DNA from: Alphaproteobacteria bacterium
Lineage (GTDB): Bacteria; Pseudomonadota; Alphaproteobacteria; SMXS01
Direction of reading: 5' to 3'
Length of the DNA stretch: 54,960 bases
NCBI GenBank assembly: GCA_016124315.1
Contig: WGNW01000034.1
Span: 1-54,960 of the forward strand
The first letter of the stretch is position 1; the number at the start of each line of letters is the position of its first letter. Below the pieces are notes generated by a model, which was given only the letters and a program-made list of their open reading frames with translations, made no database searches and was not told the DNA's origin. A program made the translations under genes and the position numbers. Of the stretch, positions 45,525-54,960 are shown in pieces.

Positions 45525-45878
45525 TCAGCAGACGGCGACCCAGGCTTCGGCATCCTCGACCTCGCCCCGGTCGAAGTAGCGCACCTCGGCCGAAAACGGC
45601 CGTGCGAACCAGGTCATCCAGTAGCGGCAGGATTGTTCTCCCACCAGGGCGAGCCGCCGGACTTCTTGATGATGGGGCAGGTCCAACCGCACCGTGTCGA
45701 GCCCATCCGGACCGTCTCCCGGCACCAGCTCGGTCACCACCAGCAGGGAAGGGCAATGATGGGCCTCGATCTGCACGTCCAACCAGGGATGCAGACTGCG
45801 GTGATCGTCGGCGGTCAGCTTGCCGCAGACGCGCAGCGCAAGGATGTTCGGATTGGCAACGGGCATGACGGCGTACAT
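45525..45878 (-). CDS. SpoIIAA-like STAS-fold protein
   Basis: The 117-residue protein begins NPNILALRVCGKLTADDH and ends RPFSAEVRYFDRGEVEDAEAWV. These match the SpoIIAA-like (DUF3478) family of small STAS-fold proteins, whose role is unclear. It is inserted between mnmG and mnmE and flanked by parS-like sites on both sides (45504 and 45936). The ATG at 45878 starts the family-like region within 10 residues. Confidence 0.8.
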   Translation of the reverse strand: MYAVMPVANPNILALRVCGKLTADDHRSLHPWLDVQIEAHHCPSLLVVTELVPGDGPDGLDTVRLDLPHHQEVRRLALVGEQSCRYWMTWFARPFSAEVRYFDRGEVEDAEAWVAVC

Positions 45879-45935
45879 GGACTCACTCCGGCACCGGTCA
45901 TCGACGCCGTTACAAACGCCGGACCCCCCGGTACA

Positions 45936-45951
45936 TGTTCCACGTGAAACA
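45936..45951. promoter_or_regulatory. parS site 3 (15 of 16)
   Basis: TGTTCCACGTGAAACA differs from the perfect palindrome at one position and equals a form found in Bacillus. It lies between the SpoIIAA-like gene and mnmE. Confidence 0.87.
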
Positions 45952-45957
45952 TCCGGC

Positions 45958-47262
45958 CTATTTGCCCACGCAGAATTCCCCGAACACCACGTCGAGAATC
46001 TCCTCTACGTCGACCCGCCCGGTGATTCGTCCCAGGCTGCGCGCGGCGAGCCGGACGTCCTCCGCCGCCAGCTCCGGCTCCCGGCCCGCCCGCAACCCCT
46101 CCGTAGCCCGATCGAGATGCCCGGCGGCTTCCTCCAGCGCCCGGCGATGCCGCGCCCGCGTCAGGCTCGGCGCCTCCCGCAATCCCATGCGCGCGACGAC
46201 CCGCTCCTCCAGCGCGGCCAGCAGCGCGTCCATGCCGGCGCCGGTCCTCACGGAGATGCCGAAGACGCCCTCCGGCGGCGGACCGTCGGCGAGGTCGGTC
46301 TTGTTCAGCACCACCATGTCCCCCGCGTCGGTCTCGCCCGGCGCGCCGCCCGGCTCGTAGAGGCGCAATCGCAGGTCGGCGCTGCCCGCCCGCTGCCGCG
46401 CGCGCCGCACGCCCTCCTGCTCGATCACGTCGGTGGAATCCCGCAAGCCGGCCGTATCGACCAGCACAACGGGATAGCCGCCCAGGTCGAGACGTACCTC
46501 CAGGGCATCGCGCGTCGTACCCGCATGCTCCGAGACGATGGCCACCTCGCGCCGCGCCAACGCATTGAGCAAGCTCGACTTTCCCACATTTGGCGCGCCC
46601 GTGATCACCACCTGGAACCCGTCGCGGAGCGCCTCGCCGCGGCGGTCGTCGGCCAGGTGCGCCCGGATCTCGCGCGCCAGCCGCTCCAGGTCCGGCAGCA
46701 CCCGCCCGGCCAGCTCCTCGGGCAGGTCCTCGTCGGGAAAGTCCAACTCCGCCTCCAGGAAGGCGAGGGCACGGATCAGGTCCCCGCGCCAGCCCTCGTA
46801 GAGCGCGCCCAGGGCACCGTCCATCTGCCGCAGGGCCTGCATCCGCTGGGCCTCGGTATCCGCGTTCACCAGGTCCGCCAGCCCCTCGGCCTCGGTCAGG
46901 TCGAGCCTGCCGTTCTCGAACGCCCGCCGGGTGAACTCGCCAGGCTCGGCCGGCACCAGACCGCTCACCTGCTCGAGCGCGGCGACGGCGGCCGCGATCA
47001 CCGCGGGGCCGCCATGCAGATGGATCTCGGCGACGTCCTCGCCGGTGAAGCTCGCCGGCGCGGGGAACCACAGGGCAAGACCGCGGTCGATCACCTCCCC
47101 TGTCGCGGGATCGATGAAGCTGCGCAACGCCGCCCGGCGCGGCGGCGGCACGTCCCGCCCGGTCAGCACCGCGAGCACGGTGCCCGCCTCGCTGCCGGAC
47201 AGCCGCAGCACGGCCACGCCGGCACGACCCCGGGCCGACGCCAGCGCATAGATGGTGCTCAT
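45958..47262 (-). CDS. mnmE: tRNA modification GTPase MnmE
   Basis: The 434-residue protein has the folate-binding N-terminus (STIYALASARGRAGVAVLRL), the helical middle, a G domain (GAPNVGKSSLLNALARR at about 220; DTAGLRDSTD; NKTDLAD) and the catalytic C-terminal FCVGK. It works with MnmG. I placed the start at the ATG at 47262. It overlaps the stop of the ferredoxin gene by 4 bases. Confidence 0.96.
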   Translation of the reverse strand: MSTIYALASARGRAGVAVLRLSGSEAGTVLAVLTGRDVPPPRRAALRSFIDPATGEVIDRGLALWFPAPASFTGEDVAEIHLHGGPAVIAAAVAALEQVSGLVPAEPGEFTRRAFENGRLDLTEAEGLADLVNADTEAQRMQALRQMDGALGALYEGWRGDLIRALAFLEAELDFPDEDLPEELAGRVLPDLERLAREIRAHLADDRRGEALRDGFQVVITGAPNVGKSSLLNALARREVAIVSEHAGTTRDALEVRLDLGGYPVVLVDTAGLRDSTDVIEQEGVRRARQRAGSADLRLRLYEPGGAPGETDAGDMVVLNKTDLADGPPPEGVFGISVRTGAGMDALLAALEERVVARMGLREAPSLTRARHRRALEEAAGHLDRATEGLRAGREPELAAEDVRLAARSLGRITGRVDVEEILDVVFGEFCVGK

Positions 47263-47606
47263 TCGTCGAGGCGCGTCTGGCCGGGCCGCAGCATCAGGCG
47301 TTCCACCCGCTCGCCGCGTACCAGATGCCGTTCCAGGATCTCGTCCACGTCGGCCTCGCTGTCGTAGTGGTACCAGACGCCTTCCGGATAGATCACCATG
47401 GTCGGCCCCAGCTCGCAGCGGTCCAGGCAGCCGGACTGGTTGATCCGGACGCCCTTGAGCTTCAGTTCCTTGGCCCGCTTCTTCATGTAGTCGCGCAGCG
47501 GCTCGGCGCCCCTGGCCTTGCACGAGCCGCGCGGATGGCCGGGCGGCCGCTCGTTGACGCAGCAGAACACATGGCAGGTGAAGTAGAGCGGCGGGTCCTC
47601 CTGCAT
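47259..47606 (-). CDS. Thioredoxin-like [2Fe-2S] ferredoxin
   Basis: The 115-residue protein has Cys16-X12-Cys29-X30-Cys60-X3-Cys64, the spacing of thioredoxin-like ferredoxins that hold a [2Fe-2S] cluster. Cys11 and Cys15 are additional. The context is YFTCHVFCCVNERPPGHPRGSC and SGCLDRCELGPTMVIYPEG. The physiological partner is unknown. It overlaps mnmE by 4 bases and lies 4 nt after the DUF6489-like gene, so the three are likely one transcript. Confidence 0.9.
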   Translation of the reverse strand: MQEDPPLYFTCHVFCCVNERPPGHPRGSCKARGAEPLRDYMKKRAKELKLKGVRINQSGCLDRCELGPTMVIYPEGVWYHYDSEADVDEILERHLVRGERVERLMLRPGQTRLDE

Positions 47607-47610
47607 GGGC

Positions 47611-47874
47611 CTACTTGGTCTCCTCGCCGGAGCCCTTGCGCCCGCCGCCGCCCGTGGCCATGCGCCAGAACATGCCCTGAAGCTCCTCGAGGCCGGGGAT
47701 TCCGGTGGGGAAGAACGCCTTCATGATCGCCTCCGGCCCCAGCGTGTCGATGGTCTTCTCGACCTGGTGCTGCATCTGGTCCAGCATGGCGTCCTGGAAC
47801 GGCTTGACGTCCGGCAGGCCGAGGAAGGTTCTCGCCTCATCCGGGGTGCAGTCTATGTCTATGGTCACCTTCAT
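47611..47874 (-). CDS. DUF6489-family protein
   Basis: The 87-residue protein starts KVTIDIDCTPDEARTFLGLPDV and continues MLDQMQHQVEKTIDTL, then a Gly-rich C-terminus (GGGGRKGSGEETK). The PEEAR.FLGLPDV pattern is typical of this family, which is common in alphaproteobacteria and unnamed. I use the ATG at 47874; an earlier one adds five residues. It is first in the group ending with mnmE. Confidence 0.75.
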   Translation of the reverse strand: MKVTIDIDCTPDEARTFLGLPDVKPFQDAMLDQMQHQVEKTIDTLGPEAIMKAFFPTGIPGLEELQGMFWRMATGGGGRKGSGEETK

Positions 47875-47969
47875 GAACGATCCTTTCACGGCTTGGCGGG
47901 GAGGCTTGGCCGCAACCTCGGGCCCGAGCCGGAAACCCTACACCAATCGGTCCTGAACGCGGAAATCCT

Positions 47970-50009
<2,040 letters not shown>

Positions 50010-50012
50010 GCC

Positions 50013-50501
50013 ATGCCGCAGCTCTCCATGCACAGTCCGGTGGGCGACCTGAGCATCAGCGAGGACGACGGCGCCATCGTCGCCGTGGACTGGGGCTGGG
50101 GATCGCTGCAGACGCCGACGCCCTTGCTCCGCGAGGCCAGGCGCCAACTGGATGCCTATTTCGACGGCGACCTGCGGCAATTCACCCTGCCGATGCGGCC
50201 CTTCGGCACCGCGTTCCAGCGCCGGGTCTGGCAGGCGATGAGCGCCATTCCGTATGGGAAAACGGTGACTTACGGTGACATATCCCGGGAACTCGCCTCG
50301 TCCGCGCGGGCGGTGGGCGGCGCCTGCGGCCGCAACCCCATCCCGATCATCGTCCCCTGCCACCGGGTGCTTGGGGCCGGCGGCGCGGTCGGCGGCTATT
50401 CCGGCGAGGGCGGCGGCGAAACCAAGCTGCTGCTGCTCCGCCTCGAAGGTGTGAGCGGGCTCGCGGGATCCGCGCTTGAGGCCGTCATGGGCTGCGACTA
50501 G
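50013..50501 (+). CDS. ogt: Methylated-DNA-protein cysteine methyltransferase
   Basis: Ogt removes alkyl groups from O6-guanine by moving them to its own cysteine. The 162-residue protein has the helix [43 protein letters not shown] with the acceptor Cys116, and the [16 protein letters not shown] loop. It has the C-terminal catalytic domain and a short N-terminal domain, without an Ada-type extension. Confidence 0.93.
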   Translation: MPQLSMHSPVGDLSISEDDGAIVAVDWGWGSLQTPTPLLREARRQLDAYFDGDLRQFTLPMRPFGTAFQRRVWQAMSAIPYGKTVTYGDISRELASSARAVGGACGRNPIPIIVPCHRVLGAGGAVGGYSGEGGGETKLLLLRLEGVSGLAGSALEAVMGCD

Positions 50502-50535
50502 AGTCCCGGCAGCGGCAGTCAGGAGGAGAGACGCG

Positions 50536-51234
50536 ATGAGCGAAATCAACATCCAGGCGAAGGACGGCAGCGGCACCTTCATGGGCTATCTGGCCAAGCC
50601 AAAGGGCGGGAAGGGGCCCGGCATCGTCGTCATCCAGGAGATATTCGGCGTCAACTCCTTCGTGCGCGAGACCGCCGACTGGCTCGCTTCCCAGGGCTAC
50701 ATCGCCCTGGCGCCCGACCTGTTCTGGCGGCAGGAGCCGGGCATCCAGCTGACCGACAAGACCGAGCAGGACTGGGCGCGGGCCTTCGAGCTGTTCAACG
50801 GCTTCGACATCGACAAGGGCATCGAGGACATCGGTTCGACCATCGACGCGCTGCGCAACATGGACGGCTGCACCGGCAAGGTAGGCGCCGTCGGCTACTG
50901 CCTGGGCGGCCTGCTCGCCTACCTGACGGCGGCGCGCACCAGCGTCGACGCGGCGGTGGGCTATTACGGCGTCTCCATCAACGAGCGTCTGGACGAGGCC
51001 AAGGGCATCAGGAAGCCGCTGCTGCTGCACGTGCCCGAGGAAGACGGCTTCGTCTCCAAGGACGCCCAGAAGGCGATGCATGCAGGCCTCGACGGCAATT
51101 CCCGCGTCACCCTCTACGACTATCCCGGCCGCGACCACGCCTTCGCCCGCACCGGCGGCGAGCATTACCACGAGGCCGACGCGAAGACCGCCAACCAGCG
51201 AACCCTCGACCACTTCGCCGCCAACTTGAAGTAG
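50536..51234 (+). CDS. Dienelactone hydrolase family protein
   Basis: The 232-residue alpha/beta-hydrolase has the catalytic triad Cys122 (GYCLGG), Asp170 (EEDGF) and His201 (GRDHAF) of dienelactone hydrolases. [22 protein letters not shown] is also typical. It may act on a small ester or lactone; the substrate is unknown. AGGAGGAG lies before the ATG at 50536. A CTAGAGT at 50500 is a -10-like element. Confidence 0.88.
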   Translation: MSEINIQAKDGSGTFMGYLAKPKGGKGPGIVVIQEIFGVNSFVRETADWLASQGYIALAPDLFWRQEPGIQLTDKTEQDWARAFELFNGFDIDKGIEDIGSTIDALRNMDGCTGKVGAVGYCLGGLLAYLTAARTSVDAAVGYYGVSINERLDEAKGIRKPLLLHVPEEDGFVSKDAQKAMHAGLDGNSRVTLYDYPGRDHAFARTGGEHYHEADAKTANQRTLDHFAANLK

Positions 51235-51424
51235 CGCCGCGACCCGCGCGGTGCGCCGAAGCGGCGGTAGAACGGGTTGAAGTCCATGGGCGATACGAGC
51301 CTGATGGCATCGTGCAGTTGCATCGCGACGCGGAACGCCGCAAAACTACGGGCTCAACCGTCATCCTGCCCTGACGAGCCGGCCTGACGACCATCTCTTG
51401 TTCCTTGCCAGGCCCGCAGTCGCC

Positions 51425-52372
51425 ATGAACCGCAAGATCCATCCGGCCATCTCGCCCTATCGCCGGTTCTCCCGGTCCGAATGGGCCAAGCTGCGCGAGG
51501 ACACGCCGCTCACCCTCTCCAGCGACGAGCTGAACCGCCTCAAGGGCCTCAACGAGCCTGTGTCCCTGGAGGAGGTGGAGGACATCTACCTGCCGCTGTC
51601 CCGCCTCATCAACCTGCACTACGCCGCCTCGCAGCAGCTGTTCCGCGCCACCAACGAGTTCCTCGGCCTCAGCCAGCGCAAGGTGCCCTACGTCATCGGC
51701 ATGGCCGGTAGCGTCTCCGTGGGCAAGAGCACCACCGCCCGCATCCTGCGCGCCCTGCTGAGCCGCTGGCCGGACCACCGGCACGTCGACCTCGTTCCCA
51801 CCGACGGCTTCCTGCTCCCCAACGAGGAGATGGAGCGGCGCGGCATCATGAACCGCAAGGGTTTTCCGGAAAGCTACGACCTGCCCGCCATGCTGGCCTT
51901 CATGGCCGGCGTCAAGGCCGGCAGGAGCAACGTCACGGCGCCGACCTACTCGCACCTGGTCTACAACGTGCAGCCCGACAAGGTGCTGACCATCGACCGT
52001 CCGGACATCCTGATCGTCGAAGGGCTTAACGTGCTGCAGACCAGCCCGTCCGCCGCGCAGCCCATGCCCTACGTCTCCGACTTCTTCGACTTCTCGATCT
52101 ATATCGACGCCAGCGAGGAAGACCTGCACGAGTGGTATGTGGAGCGCTTCCTGCGGCTGCGGGAAACGGCGTTCCGCGATCCCCAGTCCTACTTCCACCG
52201 CTATGCCGAGCTGAGCGACGGCGAGGCGCGGGAGGTGGCCTCCTCGATCTGGGAGACCATCAACCTGGTGAACCTGCGCAAGAACATCCTGCCCACGCGG
52301 CAGCGCGCCAACCTGATCCTGCGCAAGGGCCGCGACCACGCCACGGAATCCGTGCAGCTCCGCGGCGCATGA
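51425..52372 (+). CDS. coaA: Type I pantothenate kinase
   Basis: CoaA phosphorylates pantothenate, the first step of coenzyme A synthesis. The 315-residue protein has the P-loop [35 protein letters not shown] and [10 protein letters not shown]. The start at 51425 gives the family's [12 protein letters not shown]-terminus; the frame's earlier start adds ten residues. It lies 190 nt after the dienelactone hydrolase gene; that space (51235-51424) contains no clear gene. Confidence 0.95.
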   Translation: MNRKIHPAISPYRRFSRSEWAKLREDTPLTLSSDELNRLKGLNEPVSLEEVEDIYLPLSRLINLHYAASQQLFRATNEFLGLSQRKVPYVIGMAGSVSVGKSTTARILRALLSRWPDHRHVDLVPTDGFLLPNEEMERRGIMNRKGFPESYDLPAMLAFMAGVKAGRSNVTAPTYSHLVYNVQPDKVLTIDRPDILIVEGLNVLQTSPSAAQPMPYVSDFFDFSIYIDASEEDLHEWYVERFLRLRETAFRDPQSYFHRYAELSDGEAREVASSIWETINLVNLRKNILPTRQRANLILRKGRDHATESVQLRGA

Positions 52373-52390
52373 GGCAAGGCGGACGCGGCA

Positions 52391-52714
52391 CTAGCTCCGG
52401 CCTCGCCGCGTCAGCAGGTCGTCGGTGACGGTCATGTTGAACACTGGACCGTCGGGCACGTCCGCGATGGCGTCGAGGAACGCCGCACGGGTTTCCGGGT
52501 CGTCGTAGACCATCTTGGCGTCGAAGGCCTTCTGCCAGGTTGCCTCGTCCGGCCATTCCGCATAGCCGACGAAGCGGCCGTCCTGCTCCTGGTGCCGGCG
52601 CGAGCCGTAGCTGCCGTACTTCTCGGTGATCAGCTCGGTGCCGCGCCGCCACGCCTTGCGGAACTGCTCCTCCTTGCCGGGGTGGACGCGCCACCAATAG
52701 ACGGCGACAAACAT
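52391..52714 (-). CDS. Antibiotic-biosynthesis-monooxygenase-like protein
   Basis: The 107-residue protein has the ABM/ferredoxin-like fold pattern: FVAVYWWRVHPGKEEQFRKAW, GSYGSRRHQEQDGRFVGYAEW and FDAKMVYDDPE. Such proteins are often small oxygenases or dimeric binding proteins. The start at 52714 has GGAGGAAAG 3 nt upstream. It converges on coaA. Confidence 0.75.
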   Translation of the reverse strand: MFVAVYWWRVHPGKEEQFRKAWRRGTELITEKYGSYGSRRHQEQDGRFVGYAEWPDEATWQKAFDAKMVYDDPETRAAFLDAIADVPDGPVFNMTVTDDLLTRRGRS

Positions 52715-52779
52715 CTTTCCTCCTCTCGTTTGGCCGGACGGTATCCCACACGGAGACAACGCCGCCCGTCCAGCCGGGT

Positions 52780-53421
52780 TCAGGAAAGCTGCAGCGGCAT
52801 GTCCGGGTCGGCCTTCGCCATGGCCCGCCGGTAGGCAGGCCGCTCGCCGATCCGCTGCAGGTAGGCGCGGATATTGGGATAGGGCGCCAGGTCGCGGGGC
52901 ACGAACAGCCGCATGGTGGTCAGCGGGAACAGCATGATGATGTCGGCGGCCGTCAGCGCGTCGCCGGCGAAATAGGGCGTCTCGCCCAGCCGCTGGTCGA
53001 CCATGGCGAAGGCGCGGTCGCCGCGGGCATTGAGCGCGCGCGTCAGGTCGCCGTCGTCATCGGCGCCCAGCACGCCCAGGATCAGGCCGACCATGGAGGC
53101 CGGCATCATCGAGGCGTTGGCGAAATGGAACCAGAACAGGAAGTCGGCATAAGCCGGATCGTCCGGCTTCGGTATCAGCCGGCCGCCGCCGTAGCGGTTG
53201 CAGACGTACTCGATGATCGCGCCGGATTCACCCAGCACCAGGTCCCCGTCGGTGACCACCGGCGCCGTACCGAAGGGATGCAGCGCCTTGTAGTCGGGCG
53301 GCGCCAGCCTGGTCACCGGATCCCGGTCGTAGCGCACCAGCTCGTAGGGGATCTCCAGCTCCTCGCAGAGCCAGACGATCCGTTCCGACTGCGAGATTCC
53401 CAGGTGATGGACGGTGAGCAC
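52780..53421 (-). CDS. Glutathione S-transferase family protein
   Basis: The 213-residue protein has an N-terminal thioredoxin fold (VHHLGISQSERIVWLCEELEI, then FGTAPVVTDGDLVLGESGAII with the glutathione-binding Glu-Ser) and a helical C-terminal domain with PYFAGDALTAADIIMLFPL. The family conjugates or reduces small compounds with glutathione. The GTG start at 53421 follows AGGGAGGATC. It lies after the cupin gene in the same direction. Confidence 0.88.
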   Translation of the reverse strand: MLTVHHLGISQSERIVWLCEELEIPYELVRYDRDPVTRLAPPDYKALHPFGTAPVVTDGDLVLGESGAIIEYVCNRYGGGRLIPKPDDPAYADFLFWFHFANASMMPASMVGLILGVLGADDDGDLTRALNARGDRAFAMVDQRLGETPYFAGDALTAADIIMLFPLTTMRLFVPRDLAPYPNIRAYLQRIGERPAYRRAMAKADPDMPLQLS

Positions 53422-53438
53422 GGTGCGATCCTCCCTTG

Positions 53439-53843
53439 CTATTCCGGCCTTTCGGCGTTGCGGGTGCCTTCGCCGGGCGTGACGAACAGCATGCATGTCG
53501 GCCGCCGCGGACGCGCCGTATGCCAGGTCCCCCTGGGCACGACCACGAAGGAGCCGGGCCGGTCGACCCGGACGACCCTCTCACCGTCCGGCATGGCCAG
53601 CACGAAATCCACGTCACCCTCGATCAGGCAGACGAACTCGTCGCCTTCGGGATGCATCTCCCAGGTCGGCCAGGGTTGGGCGAACTCGTGCCGCGAAATC
53701 AGCACGTGGCCGGCGAAGCCGTTGAAATCCCGGTCCAGCGCCTCGTAGAAATCGGCGGTGAGCGGCCGCGGGCTGGCGTCGCCGCCGGGCCCGAGCACCA
53801 GCCGCGCGTCGTCGAAGTGATAGGGTCCGGGATCGGTCGCCAT
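53439..53843 (-). CDS. Cupin-domain protein
   Basis: The 134-residue protein has WEMHPEGDEFVCLIEGDVDF, the first cupin motif with metal-binding His/Glu residues. GSFVVVPRGTWHTARP is the second, with its His. It is probably a small metal-binding or sugar-isomerase-like protein; substrate unknown. It lies upstream of the GST gene with 17 nt between, so they may be co-transcribed. Confidence 0.8.
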   Translation of the reverse strand: MATDPGPYHFDDARLVLGPGGDASPRPLTADFYEALDRDFNGFAGHVLISRHEFAQPWPTWEMHPEGDEFVCLIEGDVDFVLAMPDGERVVRVDRPGSFVVVPRGTWHTARPRRPTCMLFVTPGEGTRNAERPE

Positions 53844-53935
53844 GGTGCCTCCGCCGCGCGAGTCGCCGCCTCGGGTTCTCCCCGAGCCTGACTCGAAGCG
53901 GCGGAAGACGCAATCGCCCCGGCGGCCTGCGCCCC

Positions 53936-53955
53936 GGAGCGCCCTGGAGCGCCCT
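53936..53955. repeat. Tandem 10-bp repeat
   Basis: GGAGCGCCCT occurs twice in tandem (53936-53945 and 53946-53955), followed by GGA, just downstream of the rho stop codon on the minus strand. No terminator is visible for rho in the 116 bp to the cupin gene. Confidence 0.6.
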
Positions 53956-53959
53956 GGAC

Positions 53960-54960
53960 TCAGGTGTTCATGGACTCGAAGAAATCGGAATTGTTCTTCG
54001 TTTCCTTGACCTTGCCGAGCAGGAACTCGACGGCGTCAACGGTGCCCATGGGATTGAGGATGCGGCGCAGGACCCACATCTTCGACAGCGTGCCGCGGTC
54101 CACCAGCAACTCTTCCTTGCGGGTGCCGGACTTGAGGATGTCGATGGAGGGGAACACGCGCTTGTCGGCAACCTTGCGGTCGAGCACGATCTCCGAGTTA
54201 CCGGTGCCCTTGAATTCCTCGAAGATCACCTCGTCCATGCGGCTGCCGGTATCGATCAGCGCGGTGGCGATGATCGTCAGCGAGCCGCCTTCCTCGATGT
54301 TGCGGGCAGCGCCGAAGAAACGCTTCGGCCGCTGCAGGGCGTTGGCGTCCACGCCGCCGGTCAGCACCTTGCCCGAGGACGGGACCACCGTGTTATAGGC
54401 GCGCGCCAGGCGGGTGATGGAATCGAGCAGGATCACCACGTCGCGCTTGTGCTCAACGAGGCGCTTCGCCTTCTCGATGACCATCTCGGCCACGGCCACG
54501 TGCCTGGTCGCCGGCTCGTCGAAGGTCGAACTGATCACCTCACCGTTCACCGACCGGGCCATGTCGGTCACTTCCTCCGGCCGCTCGTCGATGAGCAGCA
54601 CGATCAGGTAGACCTCGGGATGGTTGGCGGTGATCGAATGGGCGATGTTCTGCAGCAGCACGGTCTTGCCGGTGCGCGGCGGCGCGACGACGAGGGCGCG
54701 CTGGCCCTTGCCCAGCGGCGAGACGATGTCGATGATCCGGGCGCTCATGTCCTCGGGCTTCGAGTCGCCGCGGGCGTCGCCCCGGTCGAGCATCAGCTTC
54801 TCGTCCGGATAAAGCGGCGTCAGGTTGTCGAAGTTGACCTTGTGACGGGCCTTCTCCGTATCCTCGAAGTTGATGGTGTTGACCTTGAGCAGCGCGAAGT
54901 AGCGCTCGCCATCCTTCGGCGCGCGGATCTGGCCTTCCACCGTGTCGCCAGTGCGCAGGC
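53960..54960 (-). CDS. rho: Transcription termination factor Rho (partial)
   Basis: Rho is the hexameric RNA helicase that ends untranslated transcripts. The last 333 residues are visible; the N-terminal RNA-binding part continues beyond the right edge. Visible are the end of the cold-shock-like domain ([20 protein letters not shown]), the Walker [12 protein letters not shown], the Walker [18 protein letters not shown] and the [18 protein letters not shown] region. The C-terminal [19 protein letters not shown] and FFESMNT end match. In related genomes rho often neighbours the mnmE-mnmG-rsmG-par block. Confidence 0.97.
   Translation of the reverse strand, partial: LRTGDTVEGQIRAPKDGERYFALLKVNTINFEDTEKARHKVNFDNLTPLYPDEKLMLDRGDARGDSKPEDMSARIIDIVSPLGKGQRALVVAPPRTGKTVLLQNIAHSITANHPEVYLIVLLIDERPEEVTDMARSVNGEVISSTFDEPATRHVAVAEMVIEKAKRLVEHKRDVVILLDSITRLARAYNTVVPSSGKVLTGGVDANALQRPKRFFGAARNIEEGGSLTIIATALIDTGSRMDEVIFEEFKGTGNSEIVLDRKVADKRVFPSIDILKSGTRKEELLVDRGTLSKMWVLRRILNPMGTVDAVEFLLGKVKETKNNSDFFESMNT

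Overview
The window is GC-rich, densely coded chromosomal DNA from an alphaproteobacterium. A Rhodospirillales-like lineage is my inference from gene content: a three-subunit proton-translocating transhydrogenase, COQ9, DUF1013/TrcR, DUF1192, DUF3576, a CenR-type response regulator, a full CtrA box, GlnK-AmtB plus a second Amt, and the rsmG-mnmG-mnmE/parAB cluster with parS sites. The parS cluster and the neighbouring rho gene suggest that the right third lies near the replication origin. I saw no rRNA or tRNA genes, insertion sequences, prophage or CRISPR array.

Left part (1-10.3 kb): the 3' end of an unknown gene; pntAA-pntAB-pntB with promoter and terminator; an EamA-type exporter behind a leader with a 21-codon ORF and competing hairpins; an orphan VapB-like antitoxin next to a decayed RES-like gene; rpsU; coq9; then a TetR gene, a 16-bp operator palindrome, a rifampicin-phosphotransferase-like ATP/PEP-type enzyme and a tyrosine phosphatase.

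Middle (10.3-36.1 kb): purE-purK, two YdcH/DUF465 proteins, ubiX, trcR, a quinone oxidoreductase, a DUF1192 gene, a CtrA box leading into a short hairpin-rich candidate small RNA with a C-rich loop, a UbiH/COQ6 hydroxylase, and a nitrogen-control block (NtrC-like palindrome, two sigma-54-like promoters, glnK-amtB and a second amt). These are followed by a dapC-type aminotransferase, ftsK, lolA, xth, a GNAT gene, an MBL hydrolase overlapping an OmpR/CenR-type regulator, ribA, an L,D-transpeptidase, a YggS protein, a ThiE/TenI protein, the sulfate-activation pair cysD-cysNC, and an unknown outer-membrane protein.

Right part (36.1-55 kb): a DUF3576 lipoprotein, leuS, lptE and holA in one direction; then parB, parA, rsmG, mnmG, a SpoIIAA-like gene, mnmE, a 2Fe-2S ferredoxin and a DUF6489 gene on the minus strand. 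Three parS sites lie within 2.5 kb, two of them flanking the SpoIIAA-like gene. A run of metabolic and repair genes (DUF255/SPATA20 protein, ogt, dienelactone hydrolase, coaA, monooxygenase-like, GST, cupin) separates this block from rho, which runs off the right edge.

The least explained elements are the CtrA-box/small-RNA candidate at 15.7 kb, the TetR-controlled RPH-like cassette at 6.0-10.3 kb, and the attenuator-like leader at 3.2 kb.
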